In this document: one piece after another, positions 1 through 9,599 of the stretch
Layout of the letters: every line of letters begins with the position of its first letter
Position numbering within the stretch: position 1 is the stretch's first letter
NCBI GenBank assembly: GCA_002105175.1
Contig: MCGE01000001.1
Location: 1,860,001-1,924,000 of the forward strand
Reading direction: 5' to 3'
DNA length: 64,000 nucleotides
Origin: Absidia repens
Lineage: Eukaryota > Mucoromycota > Mucoromycetes > Mucorales > Cunninghamellaceae
Position numbers and translations under genes: made by a program
Notes under the pieces: generated by a model
Databases searched by the model: none
Seen by the model: the letters and a program-made list of their open reading frames with translations, nothing else
What the model was told of the DNA's origin: nothing

Positions 1-91
1 TGATTGGAGAGGTAAAAACTATTGATCGAAACTTAAAAAAAAAAAGATTGGCCCGAGCTAATAAAATTTAATTCTCTTCTTTTATTTTTAG

Positions 92-1553
92 GTCAATGGA
101 GTTTGATCACTCTGTGTCTCTGGATATTCCCAACACCTGGGATGTTCTTCTTTGGGTAATCATTTTGATAATTGGCCGGAATATTTATCTTACTGATTTG
201 AATTGTTATTTCCATAGTCTTTATTCGCGTGTTTTGGGGTCTGTTGTTGGTGCAGTGATGGGAATTGTCGTATGGGAAATCACAAGAGGCAACCCTTATG
301 GATTAGGTGTGGTGTGCTTCATACTGTTTATCCCACTTTATCATGTCTTCTTCTTCAGCGCAGTTTACCGGGTGGCCGGCCTTATGGGGAAAATAACCAT
401 GATTTTGGTAAGTTAGATATTTAAAATCAAGTTCGATGACCGGTGATTCACCTTTTTTTTTTCTCGTGCGGCTGTTTTAATAGGTCATCGTTTATGCTTA
501 CAATTCCGTTTTAGAAGGTGGGAACTACGTTGAACCTGTATATACTGTAGCCGGAAAGGTAAATTATTTAGCCTTACTTTTCCCACGTGCATACTCAATT
601 TTTTTATATTTATATTATTAGCGGCTCTTAGCGGTGGTTGTCGGCATTGTAGCGGCTGGTATATTGTTGCTTTTCCCTGCCCCAGTACAAGGTCGAGTGG
701 AACTGCGAAAAAGGCTGGCAAAAACAATACGCGATATTGGAAGACTCTATGGCATTGTGACGGCAGAGTTGACTTCCAGCAAAATGGCGGCCGAGCCCAC
801 ATTACAACAACAAAAAGCTTTCCGCCGTATTGCTTTAGACATACGACGTCAAATTGCAGATGAAAGAAATTTATTGGCTCATGCGAAATATGAACCTCCA
901 CTTCGTGGCAAGTTTCAGGCAAAAAGATATTCTCAAATTCTGGAAATTGTTGATAGCTTGGGCGCTCTTGTTACTAGCATGGTAAGACCGTCATTATTGA
1001 TGGATATTAGCCGTTATTGACTAATTTTTGTTTTATGAATTAGGGTCATGCAATACGAACAGTCAATGGAGTGTGGAGAAAGCAAATCGCAACAACATTA
1101 TTGCGTGAACGACGGGAATATGTAAGTTGGAGAAATCAACACTGGTCGAAATTTTATTAATTTTTTTTTTTATTCAAGCTTGCATCAATCATGACCACAC
1201 TGAAGCTCCTATCTACAACATTGGCAGCCAAAACCCCTTTACCTCCTTACATGGTGGAGCCTGCTGAAGCAAGAGCTCGATTTGCGAAAATTTTGGAACA
1301 CCAAATCAATGTCCGTCCTACCGATATGGAAGATCCGTCATTTCCAAGTTATAGTACGTACATGATGAATGGATCTGCTTTTGTAACGGAACTACAGGAG
1401 GTAATAATGGATATAAAATAAAGAATACAAACAAAAATGAAAGGATCAATTATTTTTTTAATACATACTTTTTTATAATATTAGTTATTAGAAGCCGTGA
1501 CAGATCTCGTTGGTGTTGAAGACCCTGAAGAATGGCTCCTATTACATGTGTAA
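92..1553 (+). CDS. Aromatic acid exporter-like / ER transporter-like membrane protein (3' part)
   Basis: This is the 3' part of a multi-exon gene that enters from the left edge. I place exons at 92-407, 484-558, 622-981, 1044-1121, 1179-1400 and 1485-1553; phases agree through to the TAA. The protein shows a block of hydrophobic helices (IGRNIYLTDLNCYF, then SVVGAVMGIVVWEITRGNPY, then LLAVVVGIVAAGILLLFPAP), followed by a soluble helical tail rich in Arg/Glu. This matches the fungal membrane proteins annotated as putative ER transporter 6TM / aromatic acid exporter ArAE-like (FUSC-type fold), in which a second membrane block precedes a cytosolic C-terminal domain. Family members are usually two to three times longer, so the first membrane block should lie outside the window. 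A donor-like GGTAAA at 12 suggests the upstream exon ends near base 11. Substrate is unknown; the export role is inferred from the family. Confidence 0.7.
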
Positions 1554-1861
1554 AATTTATACACGCATATTTATGATTTAATTATTACTTATTAGACACG
1601 CTTTCCATTCACATATTGTATTTTGAAAAATCCTCTCCCATCCAGTATGGACACTTGTAGTATAGAATTATATCTTTTGTCAGCTTCTTTCGTGATGGTT
1701 GTGCAACATCTTTTAGATCTGTCCGCTTATCGGACTTTCAACCCCACATATATAAAATAAAAAAATCCAGTACCTATTTTTTTGTGTCCTTTCATTTTTT
1801 TTTTTTGGTCTTTTCACTCCCGAATACAAACCTATCCATCCACCTACTTTTTTGACAACCC
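1554..1861. other. Intergenic spacer, tandem gene pair
   Basis: About 300 bases between the exporter-like gene and the ligase on the same strand. It is AT-rich with poly-T runs at 1797-1806 and contains no ORF of note. It should hold the terminator of the first gene and the promoter of the second; a pyrimidine-rich stretch lies just before the ligase ATG. Confidence 0.5.
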
Positions 1862-4075
1862 ATGGTATTTCACTCCTCCTTTGCCCCTATTGACATTCCC
1901 ACCAATGGTGTGGCGGAATTGATCTTCGAAAATCGAAACAACATTCCCGATAACAAGCCTATACTGTTGGATGCTCATAGCGATCGTGTGATCACTTTTG
2001 GTCAATTCAAACAAGGTGTACTCAAATTTGCTGCCGGTTTACAAGATCATTGCGATTTCCAAGCTGGCGATGTTCTTGCAGTGTTTGCTCCCAATACGGT
2101 AATTGAAAAAAAATGAAACTCTTTTTTAACTAGCATGGGAAAAAAGATGATACATAGCAATTGATAGAATATTAATTCTTCGTTTTGATAGGTTGACTAC
2201 CCCATTGCATTAATAGGCGCTGTAGCTGCAGGTATGATGAGCAAATCAGAAAACAAAATACACCAGAAAAATACTCAATTTTTTTTTTTTGTTTTACTAA
2301 CCAAGGTGGAAGCACAACTCCAGCCAATCCAGCCTACACCGTCAAAGAATTGGCTCATCAAGTTGGACTCTCTGGCGCCAAGGTTATCATCTGCTCCCCC
2401 GAAAATGTCAAGGTCGCTTTGGAAGCCGGTGACCAATGCGGTGTGGCTAGAAAAAACATCTTTGTATTTGGCGAATCCGTGGTTGATGGTGTTCAACCTT
2501 ATACAAACGTTTTGATGAATGGTCGTCAGTTACGCGCTCCTCTTCCTATCGCAAATCCTGTTGATCAGATTTCCTATATGTGTTTCTCGAGTGGTACAAC
2601 CGGTCTTTCGAAAGGCGTCATGTCCACGTATGTTATTAAGCAATCTATACATTCTTCCCTCTATTGAACGACATATTAACCAAACTGCTTTCATTTTATT
2701 TTATATAGACATACCAACATTACTTCCAATCTCCTACAAATTGATGCCGTCCTTGGACCCCATATGAATGCCAACAAAGATCGGGTTCTTGGAGTGCTCC
2801 CATTCTTCCATATTTTTGGCTTATCTGTCGTTATTCACATGTCCCTGTTTTGGGGTGTCCCGTTGACTGTTATGACCAAGTTTGATCTACCGCTCTTTTG
2901 TGAAACAATCCAAAAGCACAAAATCAGCTTCTCATGCCTTGTGCCACCGATCCTTGTCTTGCTCGCCAAACACCCTCTCATTGATAGCTACGATATGTCT
3001 TCTTTACGTCAAATTGTTTCTGGTGCTGCTCCCCTCTCTGCCGAACTCTCCACCGAAGTTCAGTCACGCCTTCCCCACTGCAAGCTTATTCAAGGGTATG
3101 GTTTGACGGAAACGAGTCCTGTGGCGACTATTGGCGATTTTAGTAATCCGATCGAAGGTAAGTCAAGTAGTAATTGTGTATATGGATGATTTTAATGACT
3201 TTTTTTTTATTTTATTCTTTCAATGTGAATATATAGGCTCAAGTGGTGTTCTAGTACCGAACATGTCTGTTAAGATTGTCAATGAAGACGGAAAAGGTAA
3301 CAGCGATGATAGGAAAGCGTGAATTGATTGAGCAAATAATTGTCATATTCATCTGATCTAACAACTTCGAGGGGAATGGTTGTATTTGTAATAGAGGTCG
3401 GTATCAACGAACGAGGCGAATTATGGTGCAAGGGACCCAATATTATGAAAGGATATATCAAGAATCCCGAAGCCACTGCCGGCTGTATCGATAGTGAAGG
3501 TTACTTCCATTCTGGCGATGTGGCTGTGGTGGACGAACGGGGAAGCTACTCGATTGTTGATCGCATCAAGGAATTAATTAAATACAAAGGTTTCCAGGTA
3601 AGGCAACTCGGAAAACAAAGTGAAGATGCCCATATACTAACCTTGTAGTATGATTTTATGATCACAGGTACCTCCCGCAGAATTGGAAAGTATTTTGGTA
3701 CGTTATCAAGTAAAAGTAGTTGCTGATGCGTCAGAAAGATCTTTATTGAATCTCACATCTATCATTTTATTTTGTTAGTTAACGTCCCCCATTGTAGCAG
3801 ATTGCGCAGTCATTGGTGTGTATGATCCCGCACAAGCAACCGAGCTTCCAAGAGCCTATGTGGTTTTACAACCCTCTACGAAACCTAGCGATGCTGCTGC
3901 CAAGGAATTGATGGATTTCGTGGCTGACAAAGTGGTCCAGTACAAGAGATTACGTGGCGGTGTCCGATTTATTGATGCAGTACCGAAGTCTGCAAGTGGC
4001 AAACTTTTACGAAGAGTGATTAAGGACTGGGTCAAGGAAGAAGAAAAGGCTGCCAAAATCGACGCAAAACTTTAG
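1862..4075 (+). CDS. Peroxisomal acyl-CoA synthetase / 4-coumarate-CoA ligase-like enzyme
   Basis: Eight exons (1862-2098, 2192-2231, 2306-2627, 2709-3157, 3237-3296, 3395-3597, 3668-3697, 3779-4075) give 545 aa, the normal length for ANL-superfamily ligases. Visible motifs in order: the phosphate-binding loop SSGTTGLSKGV, the A5 motif YGLTETSP, the A7 motif YFHSGDVA, the hinge IKYKGFQVPP and the C-terminal lysine motif PKSASGKLLRR. Such enzymes adenylate a carboxylic acid with ATP and transfer it to CoA. The last three residues, AKL, are a PTS1-type peroxisomal targeting signal, so the enzyme probably activates fatty or aromatic acids inside peroxisomes. Fungal members are commonly labelled 4CL-like although few act on coumarate. 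The start is the ATG in CCATGG at 1861; no earlier in-frame ATG is needed. Function class is secure, substrate is not. Confidence 0.88.
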
Positions 4076-4091
4076 TTTAGACATGTAGCTC

Positions 4092-4125
<34 letters not shown>

Positions 4126-4147
4126 CATCCTCTATTTGATTGTATTT

Positions 4148-4153
4148 AATAAA
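4148..4153 (+). terminator. Polyadenylation signal of the ligase gene
   Basis: AATAAA lies 73 bases after the ligase stop codon, following a poly-T tract at about 4097-4122. It matches the consensus eukaryotic poly(A) signal and sits at a plausible distance. Confidence 0.4.
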
Positions 4154-4669
4154 ACCAAAATTACTTTTATTTATTGCATTTTTTTGTTTACCGTTTTGGT
4201 GAAAATGGGGTTCTCTCTCAATAGAATCTTGTTGCCAGATGTGTGATGCTCGTCTTTTTATTTTTTTTTATTTGACGATAAAGCGTTCAATCACGAAATA
4301 TGATGATATGTAAAGGTGAAAATACACCAAGTTACATGGTTGGTTGTTGTTGTTGTTTCTATTTTCAAAAAACAACCTTTGGAATTTGAAGTTAGTTGAA
4401 GTTATGAAATGGTCGAGGACCTGTATCACTAAAGCGTTTATCAAAGGATAGAAATGTTTCTGCTGGTCAACTTACCATCATAGTTTTATGTACACATCGC
4501 TGGGGGTTTTTTTTTATGTGTCTCTCATTATCCAATTACCCAAGAAATGTCTGCACTTCCCATATTTTGAAGTCCAATGTAAGTACGGTGAACGGAACGT
4601 TAAATACAATGTGGATGTTACCATTCCCTAATAGAAGCTTAACATATGAGGCGCAATATAAAGCAAAAT

Positions 4670-4790
4670 GACAGGGACATGTTTTATTCATATGTAAATA
4701 AATACTATGACAACTAAACTAAACTGGACTAATGAATAATACTATGTTATATATCTAAATGTGAGACAATTAGGGTGTGAGTCTGTGAGT
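4670..4790 (+). repeat. Short dispersed repeat fragment
   Basis: This stretch (TTTTATTCATATG..., then CTATGACAACTAAACTAAAC, then TATATATCTAAATGTGA) closely resembles 15670-15790 on the same strand. Both start with the TTTTATTCA block also found in the larger repeat family, so it is probably a diverged relative or fragment. Confidence 0.5.
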
Positions 4791-4869
4791 GTGAGTGGAG
4801 TGAGTCGGGTTGACAGTACTTGTTGTAGAATAAGATAATGTCACATAAACTGGTACCACCAAAAAGGGT

Positions 4870-5610
4870 ACGCTATCCTATGGTTAGTAGCAAATTATTC
4901 TTCAGTGGAGAGTAAAATAAACTAGGCCGAATATCTCCGACCTGTCTGCAAAGGCATTATTTTATCCATAAATGTTGGTAGATCTGAAGCTAAAGGCAAA
5001 GGGTTCATTGTAGCAAGGGATCTAATGGAAATATCTATTGAAAGCAGTATGAGGGTGACTAATGTGAGATTTGAATAATATTAAGCAATGATTATGTATA
5101 GGGACGATTCTAAAAAGGGAGCTAATACACTGTACAAGGCATGAAAATGACCAAATGGACATTTATTGATGCACAAGAGCTGTCACCACTAATGTAGTAA
5201 AAAGGGGATCTATTGCACAAACTATGAGAGAGACTAATGGAGCATATTTCATTGAGGTAAGTAAAAAGAGATATATTTTATTCAGATATGTATATAAGCC
5301 ATGGACAAAAATCACTAGACTAAGCTAAGCTAAGCTAATGAAGGTTCCAAAAAGCCAAACTAATGGTTGTCCTACATCTTGAATCCAAAATGAAAGGGTT
5401 TCCCCTTGCATCTTGTGATCCCTGAGCTGAAAACCCTTCTAAACTAGTCCTGACAATATTCCAAGGTCACCATAACCTCAAAGAAGTTAAATGGTGAAAA
5501 AAAAGTGAAGGAAAAAAAAAGGCATTTTGATAGAAAAAGAACGTGAAAAAATAAAAATTGGGAGAAAATAAATCCCACGTGTGCGGAACTTGAAACGTGT
5601 TTTTTTAGTC
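4870..5610 (+). repeat. Dispersed non-coding repeat, copy A
   Basis: A copy of the repeat family also present at 15960-16780 (inverted), 28960-29530, 31700-32540, 43580-44345 and 54730-55480. Shared blocks in order are GGTTCATTGTAGCAAGGGAT, GAGAGAGACTAATGG, TTTTATTCAGATATG, CTAAGCTAATGAAG, a core TCCAAAATGAAAGGGTTTCC followed by CATCTTGTGATCCCTGAGCT, then CCTTCTAAACTAGTCCTG, a purine-rich stretch and a CACGTG-containing block near 5577. No coding capacity is visible. Ends are not sharply defined, so the coordinates are approximate. Confidence 0.75.
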
Positions 5611-6256
5611 TCTTACTGAATTGCTTGCTACCATGCCAGAAGAGCAATGTTACCCACAATAACGACGCAATTTCATTTCCCCATTGATATCATCATTAGG
5701 TGTCCTTTGCTGTAATAAAAAATGAAGCCTGAACCACGCCCGAAACAACCATTTTTACCCTAATCCAAGCCCACGCACACTAACTGATTATACACTGTGA
5801 GTGACCACGCTATTAAGAAGAAAATTGGCTATCTAAATTCGCTTGTAGTTGCTTTCTGGCCATTTTCATACCAAATTCATAAATGTAAAGATACTCCCCA
5901 ATTGGGCCCTCGATGTCGCTTTAGGGGAGATCTTCGAAATGATAAAAATAATACAACAACCTGATAAATGCCCCAGAGAGCCGTTCAAATCAATAATAAT
6001 ACCCGCTACAGCATCCACTAGATTTGCAAACCTATAAAAAAGGCAACAACAACAACAACAGAAAACATCACACACACACACACACACACACACAAAGAGT
6101 ACATATTAACAGTATCATCGAAAAATTCAAGTAGGCATGGATACGGCAAGATACATTCGAAAAATATTGAGAAAAAAGTATATTTGCATTGGAATAGGGA
6201 ATTTATTTTTATTGAATGATATACACTGATATAATATACTACCAAACTAATTGATT
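5611..6256. other. Non-coding spacer with (CA)n microsatellite
   Basis: The spacer between repeat copy A and the 3' end of TRAPPC13 holds a CAA run (about 6042-6060) and a pure CA run (about 6070-6094). Short ORFs across these are products of the simple repeats. I see no gene here. Confidence 0.6.
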
Positions 6257-7666
6257 CTATTCTACATTCAGTTCTTCATGAGCATTTGATAGCACAAACA
6301 CATCGCATAAATGATCGACATCTTTTGTATAACCAGTTGTTGTGTCAATCACCTTTAATCCACCCACGCGCTGCAAACCAGGAGTTAATGGGAAGAACTC
6401 CAGCTGTGTTTCTGCTGATGCGTTTGGTTCCAGATCACCTATGATGCGACTACCTAGGCCACTGAGTAAAACAGATCCCATCTTGGTTTTGTTTGCTGAT
6501 ACGACCAAATTCATAAGTTGATTAGAGTAATTTCGTATCCTGATTTTCAGCTGAAATGGTTTTTCGAGGATGATTTTGTCAGTTGTAGTTGTAGTTGTAG
6601 TTGTAGTTGTAGTGCCGTCCTTAATATATACAGTTGCGTTGATAGGCTGCACTTCAATGTCCTCCAGCGTAGGTACTTTCCGTGTCAGTTGTGATGTCTG
6701 GAGTCGGCCCATGTCACCCATAGCTGATCGCCATACAATATCTAGTTTACCAAGGGCGTTGGTCGTTCTTGCAATTCGATCGTTTTGTGATTGTTTGGGC
6801 GTGAGCAGGTAAAGATATTGTCGTACGTCTTGTGGATGAATAAAAGAATCACCAAAAACAGATAAATCACCATCCATAGATTCCTCTTGTTGCTGTAATT
6901 GTTGTCGATGGTTCAAGTCTTCAAAGTCAAAATATTCAGAAGGATCAAATTTCATTCGTTCCAAGTACATCGGACCTGCTGATACATTTTGCACTTGTGC
7001 TTCCATAAAGACCCGACCGTCCGCCAGATTGTTGAGTTTGGTCTTCACTGCCAAGGGGTTGGATACTTGAAACTTGTAAAATTTTCGAAAGTGACGCTTC
7101 CTGCCATCAGGTGCAACATAATGAACAGAGCAGACCAAGATGTGGACACCCAATTCCTTGATTTCGTGTGACACCGTAACATCATGACTGACCTTCGGTT
7201 CCATCGTCGCTTGAGTATTGCTAAGAGTATCATACAGGCTAAACCGCTGCGAGGCTGTTTTTAATTCCACTTGGATGCCAATATCATGCACTCTTTCCGA
7301 TACCGTTTCGTTGTTGATGCTGATAAATGTGCTGAAGCTTTCGCCAAGATAAATATTCCCAAAAGCAGAAGGCAGTTTTAGCATTTGACCAAGACCAAAG
7401 TCACGAATATTGATATCTCCACCTTCCTGTATAGGATGACTTGCAGATAGATCTGATATATTGATGGCCTCCAACCCTTCCACTAGAGATGATTTCTTTT
7501 CGGTTTCTTGTTTTTGTTGTTCATAATACACAGGACTATGTGTTGCAAGAAGTGGTCGAGTTAACCGCATGACTTTTAGTGATAAAAGATGAGGTATCTG
7601 ACTATCATCTTGAAGAGGCGATGATGTTGTTGGTCGTTGTGGGGATTGTGAAGCAAGAGAGGTCAT
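6257..7666 (-). CDS. TRAPPC13: Trafficking protein particle complex subunit 13 (TRAPPC13, DUF974)
   Basis: An intronless ORF of 469 aa. The protein reads like TRAPPC13/DUF974: an N-terminal LSLKVMRLTRPLLA segment, the conserved KLPSAFGNIYLGESFSTFIS strand block around residue 100, the EIKELGVHILVCSVHY and FRKFYKFQVSNPLAVKTK blocks around residues 165-210, and an immunoglobulin-like C-terminal half ending in a GLKVIDTTTGY strand. TRAPPC13 is a peripheral subunit of TRAPP complexes, which act as tethers and Rab GEFs in ER-Golgi and autophagy traffic; it is absent from budding yeast but present in filamentous fungi. A run of ten threonines around residue 355 comes from a GTTGTA hexamer array (about 6584-6614) and is not conserved in the family as far as I know. 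N-terminal 50 residues are low complexity. Confidence 0.88.
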   Translation of the reverse strand: MTSLASQSPQRPTTSSPLQDDSQIPHLLSLKVMRLTRPLLATHSPVYYEQQKQETEKKSSLVEGLEAINISDLSASHPIQEGGDINIRDFGLGQMLKLPSAFGNIYLGESFSTFISINNETVSERVHDIGIQVELKTASQRFSLYDTLSNTQATMEPKVSHDVTVSHEIKELGVHILVCSVHYVAPDGRKRHFRKFYKFQVSNPLAVKTKLNNLADGRVFMEAQVQNVSAGPMYLERMKFDPSEYFDFEDLNHRQQLQQQEESMDGDLSVFGDSFIHPQDVRQYLYLLTPKQSQNDRIARTTNALGKLDIVWRSAMGDMGRLQTSQLTRKVPTLEDIEVQPINATVYIKDGTTTTTTTTTTTDKIILEKPFQLKIRIRNYSNQLMNLVVSANKTKMGSVLLSGLGSRIIGDLEPNASAETQLEFFPLTPGLQRVGGLKVIDTTTGYTKDVDHLCDVFVLSNAHEELNVE

Positions 7667-8663
7667 AAAAAAAATAATTCAAAAAAAAAAAAAGGAGCGT
7701 GTGTCCCTTTGGTTGAAATGTCGCAACAGTTTAAAACAGCGAACAATTTTATTTATTTTTGAGGGGATCACTACGGAAACCGACAACAAAGAGAGAGGAA
7801 ATCAGTATGCGTATGGTGTTGAAATATTGCGGAGTCGAATTATTTTCGTCCACTTTTATCAGAACAAACAGTAACAAACTGACTGTAGCGTCACCAACCA
7901 CATTAAATATACTACCTGTGCGTCTGACACCTTCTCTCAATACTAATAACCATTACCTTTCTATGGATAGGCTACATCAATGGCTGTCCTCATGCATCCA
8001 CAGTATCTTCGGGACCAACAATAAAGCAGGTTTTAGCACTGATAGTAGTGGAAATGATTGCATTGAATGACCAGATTGATGACCTACGACATGAGCTTAT
8101 ACGACAGGGTTGCTAACAAGCTGCACGATGATTTATCTGATGACAGCAGCAAGAAAAGCAATGTATGATGGGCAGTAGCGGTATGCCAAAATAATAGTAA
8201 AAATAATCATCGTCTATTTATATCTTTTTTTTTTTTTTTTTTTTTTTTTAAATAGGTGGCTATCAAATATGACGCTGTACGTCTATTGACTGCATTGATT
8301 ATTATGCTGGTCTCTCTCTGAACGTGGGTAACCCTGAAGTTTATGCATCTATCAGTACTTTTGCTGACTTGTTATACAAGCTTTGATACTGACTTCAAGT
8401 GACGACTGTGGTGGGCTTGATATCATCTGTTTTGATCTGGTGGTCCTCCTATTTTGGGCTGCCCTTTTTTATCACCCATCTTAAATGGATCCACGCCCGC
8501 ACATCCAATCCCTCTCAATATTTATTATTTAGTTTTAGTTTTTTATATTTTTTTTTTGTATTTTTTTTTTTTTTTAATGTTGTTAAAAATAAACTCTTTC
8601 TATATTCTTACAAAAACCAACGCCTCTTCTCAACAGCAAAGTGATCATCGTAAACAATGTAGC
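7667..8663. other. Poorly preserved region with coding-like fragments
   Basis: About 1 kb upstream of TRAPPC13. A plus-strand reading frame at 7759-8070 (103 aa) and a shifted frame around 7970-8100 reading VLALIVVEMIALNDQIDDLR look protein-like (the latter amphipathic, coiled-coil-like) but stop after about 45 codons. A poly-T tract follows at about 8225-8249. No intact gene can be built. It may hold the N-terminal exons, intact or decayed, of the ORF that follows at 8664. Confidence 0.35.
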
Positions 8664-9023
8664 ATGTCTTCCTTTTGTAATCCGCATCAAAATAATAATC
8701 AATTTTCAGCTAGCAGGACACAGCGTAAACTTTGGTTACAGAGACAATCTTTTCTGGCCGATGACAAAAACTACCTTGATTACCCAAGCAATATGAAGCG
8801 TCTCACCAAAGAAATCGATCGTGTCAACCGAGAATACCGTTGCTTATTACATTATCAAGACCCTTTATTAGATTCGATCAAACGGATTGCGACAAGGCGT
8901 CTTCCTGTTTCACCTTCCTCGTCTTCAATCACATTTCCTCCCCACTCTTATCTTTCTCCATCTATTCGGATACACCACAAATCACTAATGACTCGACTAC
9001 AGCAACAATGCCACCACTCTTGA
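8664..9023 (+). CDS. Short protein with a Tco89/Ait1-like (TORC1 subunit) motif
   Basis: The frame from the ATG at 8664 to TGA at 9023 encodes 119 aa. It contains RTQRKLWLQRQS followed after about 25 residues by RVNREYRCLLHYQDPLLDSI, a pair of blocks that I recognise from the fungal TORC1 accessory subunit Tco89 family. Those proteins are normally several hundred residues long, so this would be a short member, a C-terminal exon or a truncated copy. A possible 3' splice site (CAACAG at about 8630-8635) precedes the frame and would fuse it to an upstream exon; the frame is open back to 8454. The C-terminal tail is Ser/Pro/His-rich. Assignment rests on the motif alone. Confidence 0.35.
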   Translation: MSSFCNPHQNNNQFSASRTQRKLWLQRQSFLADDKNYLDYPSNMKRLTKEIDRVNREYRCLLHYQDPLLDSIKRIATRRLPVSPSSSSITFPPHSYLSPSIRIHHKSLMTRLQQQCHHS

Positions 9024-9599
9024 ACTTTATTTTGCCTTGCTGTGTAATGATGGATCCGGACAAGCTGGGAACCCCTCTTTTTTATTATTTGTCATACACA
9101 CACATATATATAATACAATCGTCTCTCTATCCACATATAATATATAATGCCATGGTAAATAAAGAATAATGGTTTTTTTTTTATTTATTTATTTGGTTTG
9201 TAATTGAATTGATATATAAAATGAATGACAAAACATATAATCTAAAAATGCCATGAATATGACTACCAAAAGAAAGATAAAAAAAAAAAAAGGTGGACGA
9301 GTGGGAAGTGAGGAATGGGAAATGAGCACAGAGAATGTAGTGAAGTTTTCCAGACCAAGTTTGAGCCACTTGAGAAAGCATTTGAAAGGATCGAACATGA
9401 GCAAGATTGTGTTTACTAATCATTTGGTGTACTATTGTTATTGATTGTAGTTCCAATGTTGAAAATATCCAGCCCTCTTGGAGTAGCTGACAAATTCAGC
9501 ATCTATCAGTCGGTGACAAGAAAAAAATCATCAATTACTTTTCTCCATGAGATAATCATTCTGCTTTCACATCCGTCATTCGTTGACATGATTTTTTTT
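9024..9599. other. Non-coding AT-rich stretch
   Basis: Contains TA-rich and poly-T/A tracts (9175-9200, 9278-9291). Overlapping short ORFs on both strands (for example 9181-9456 minus) show no protein family signature. Nothing functional is recognised. Confidence 0.5.

Noticed and set aside
5866..6245. Minus-strand ORFs with Cys-Val and poly-Cys runs
   Set aside because: They translate a CA microsatellite and a CAA run; no independent coding signal.
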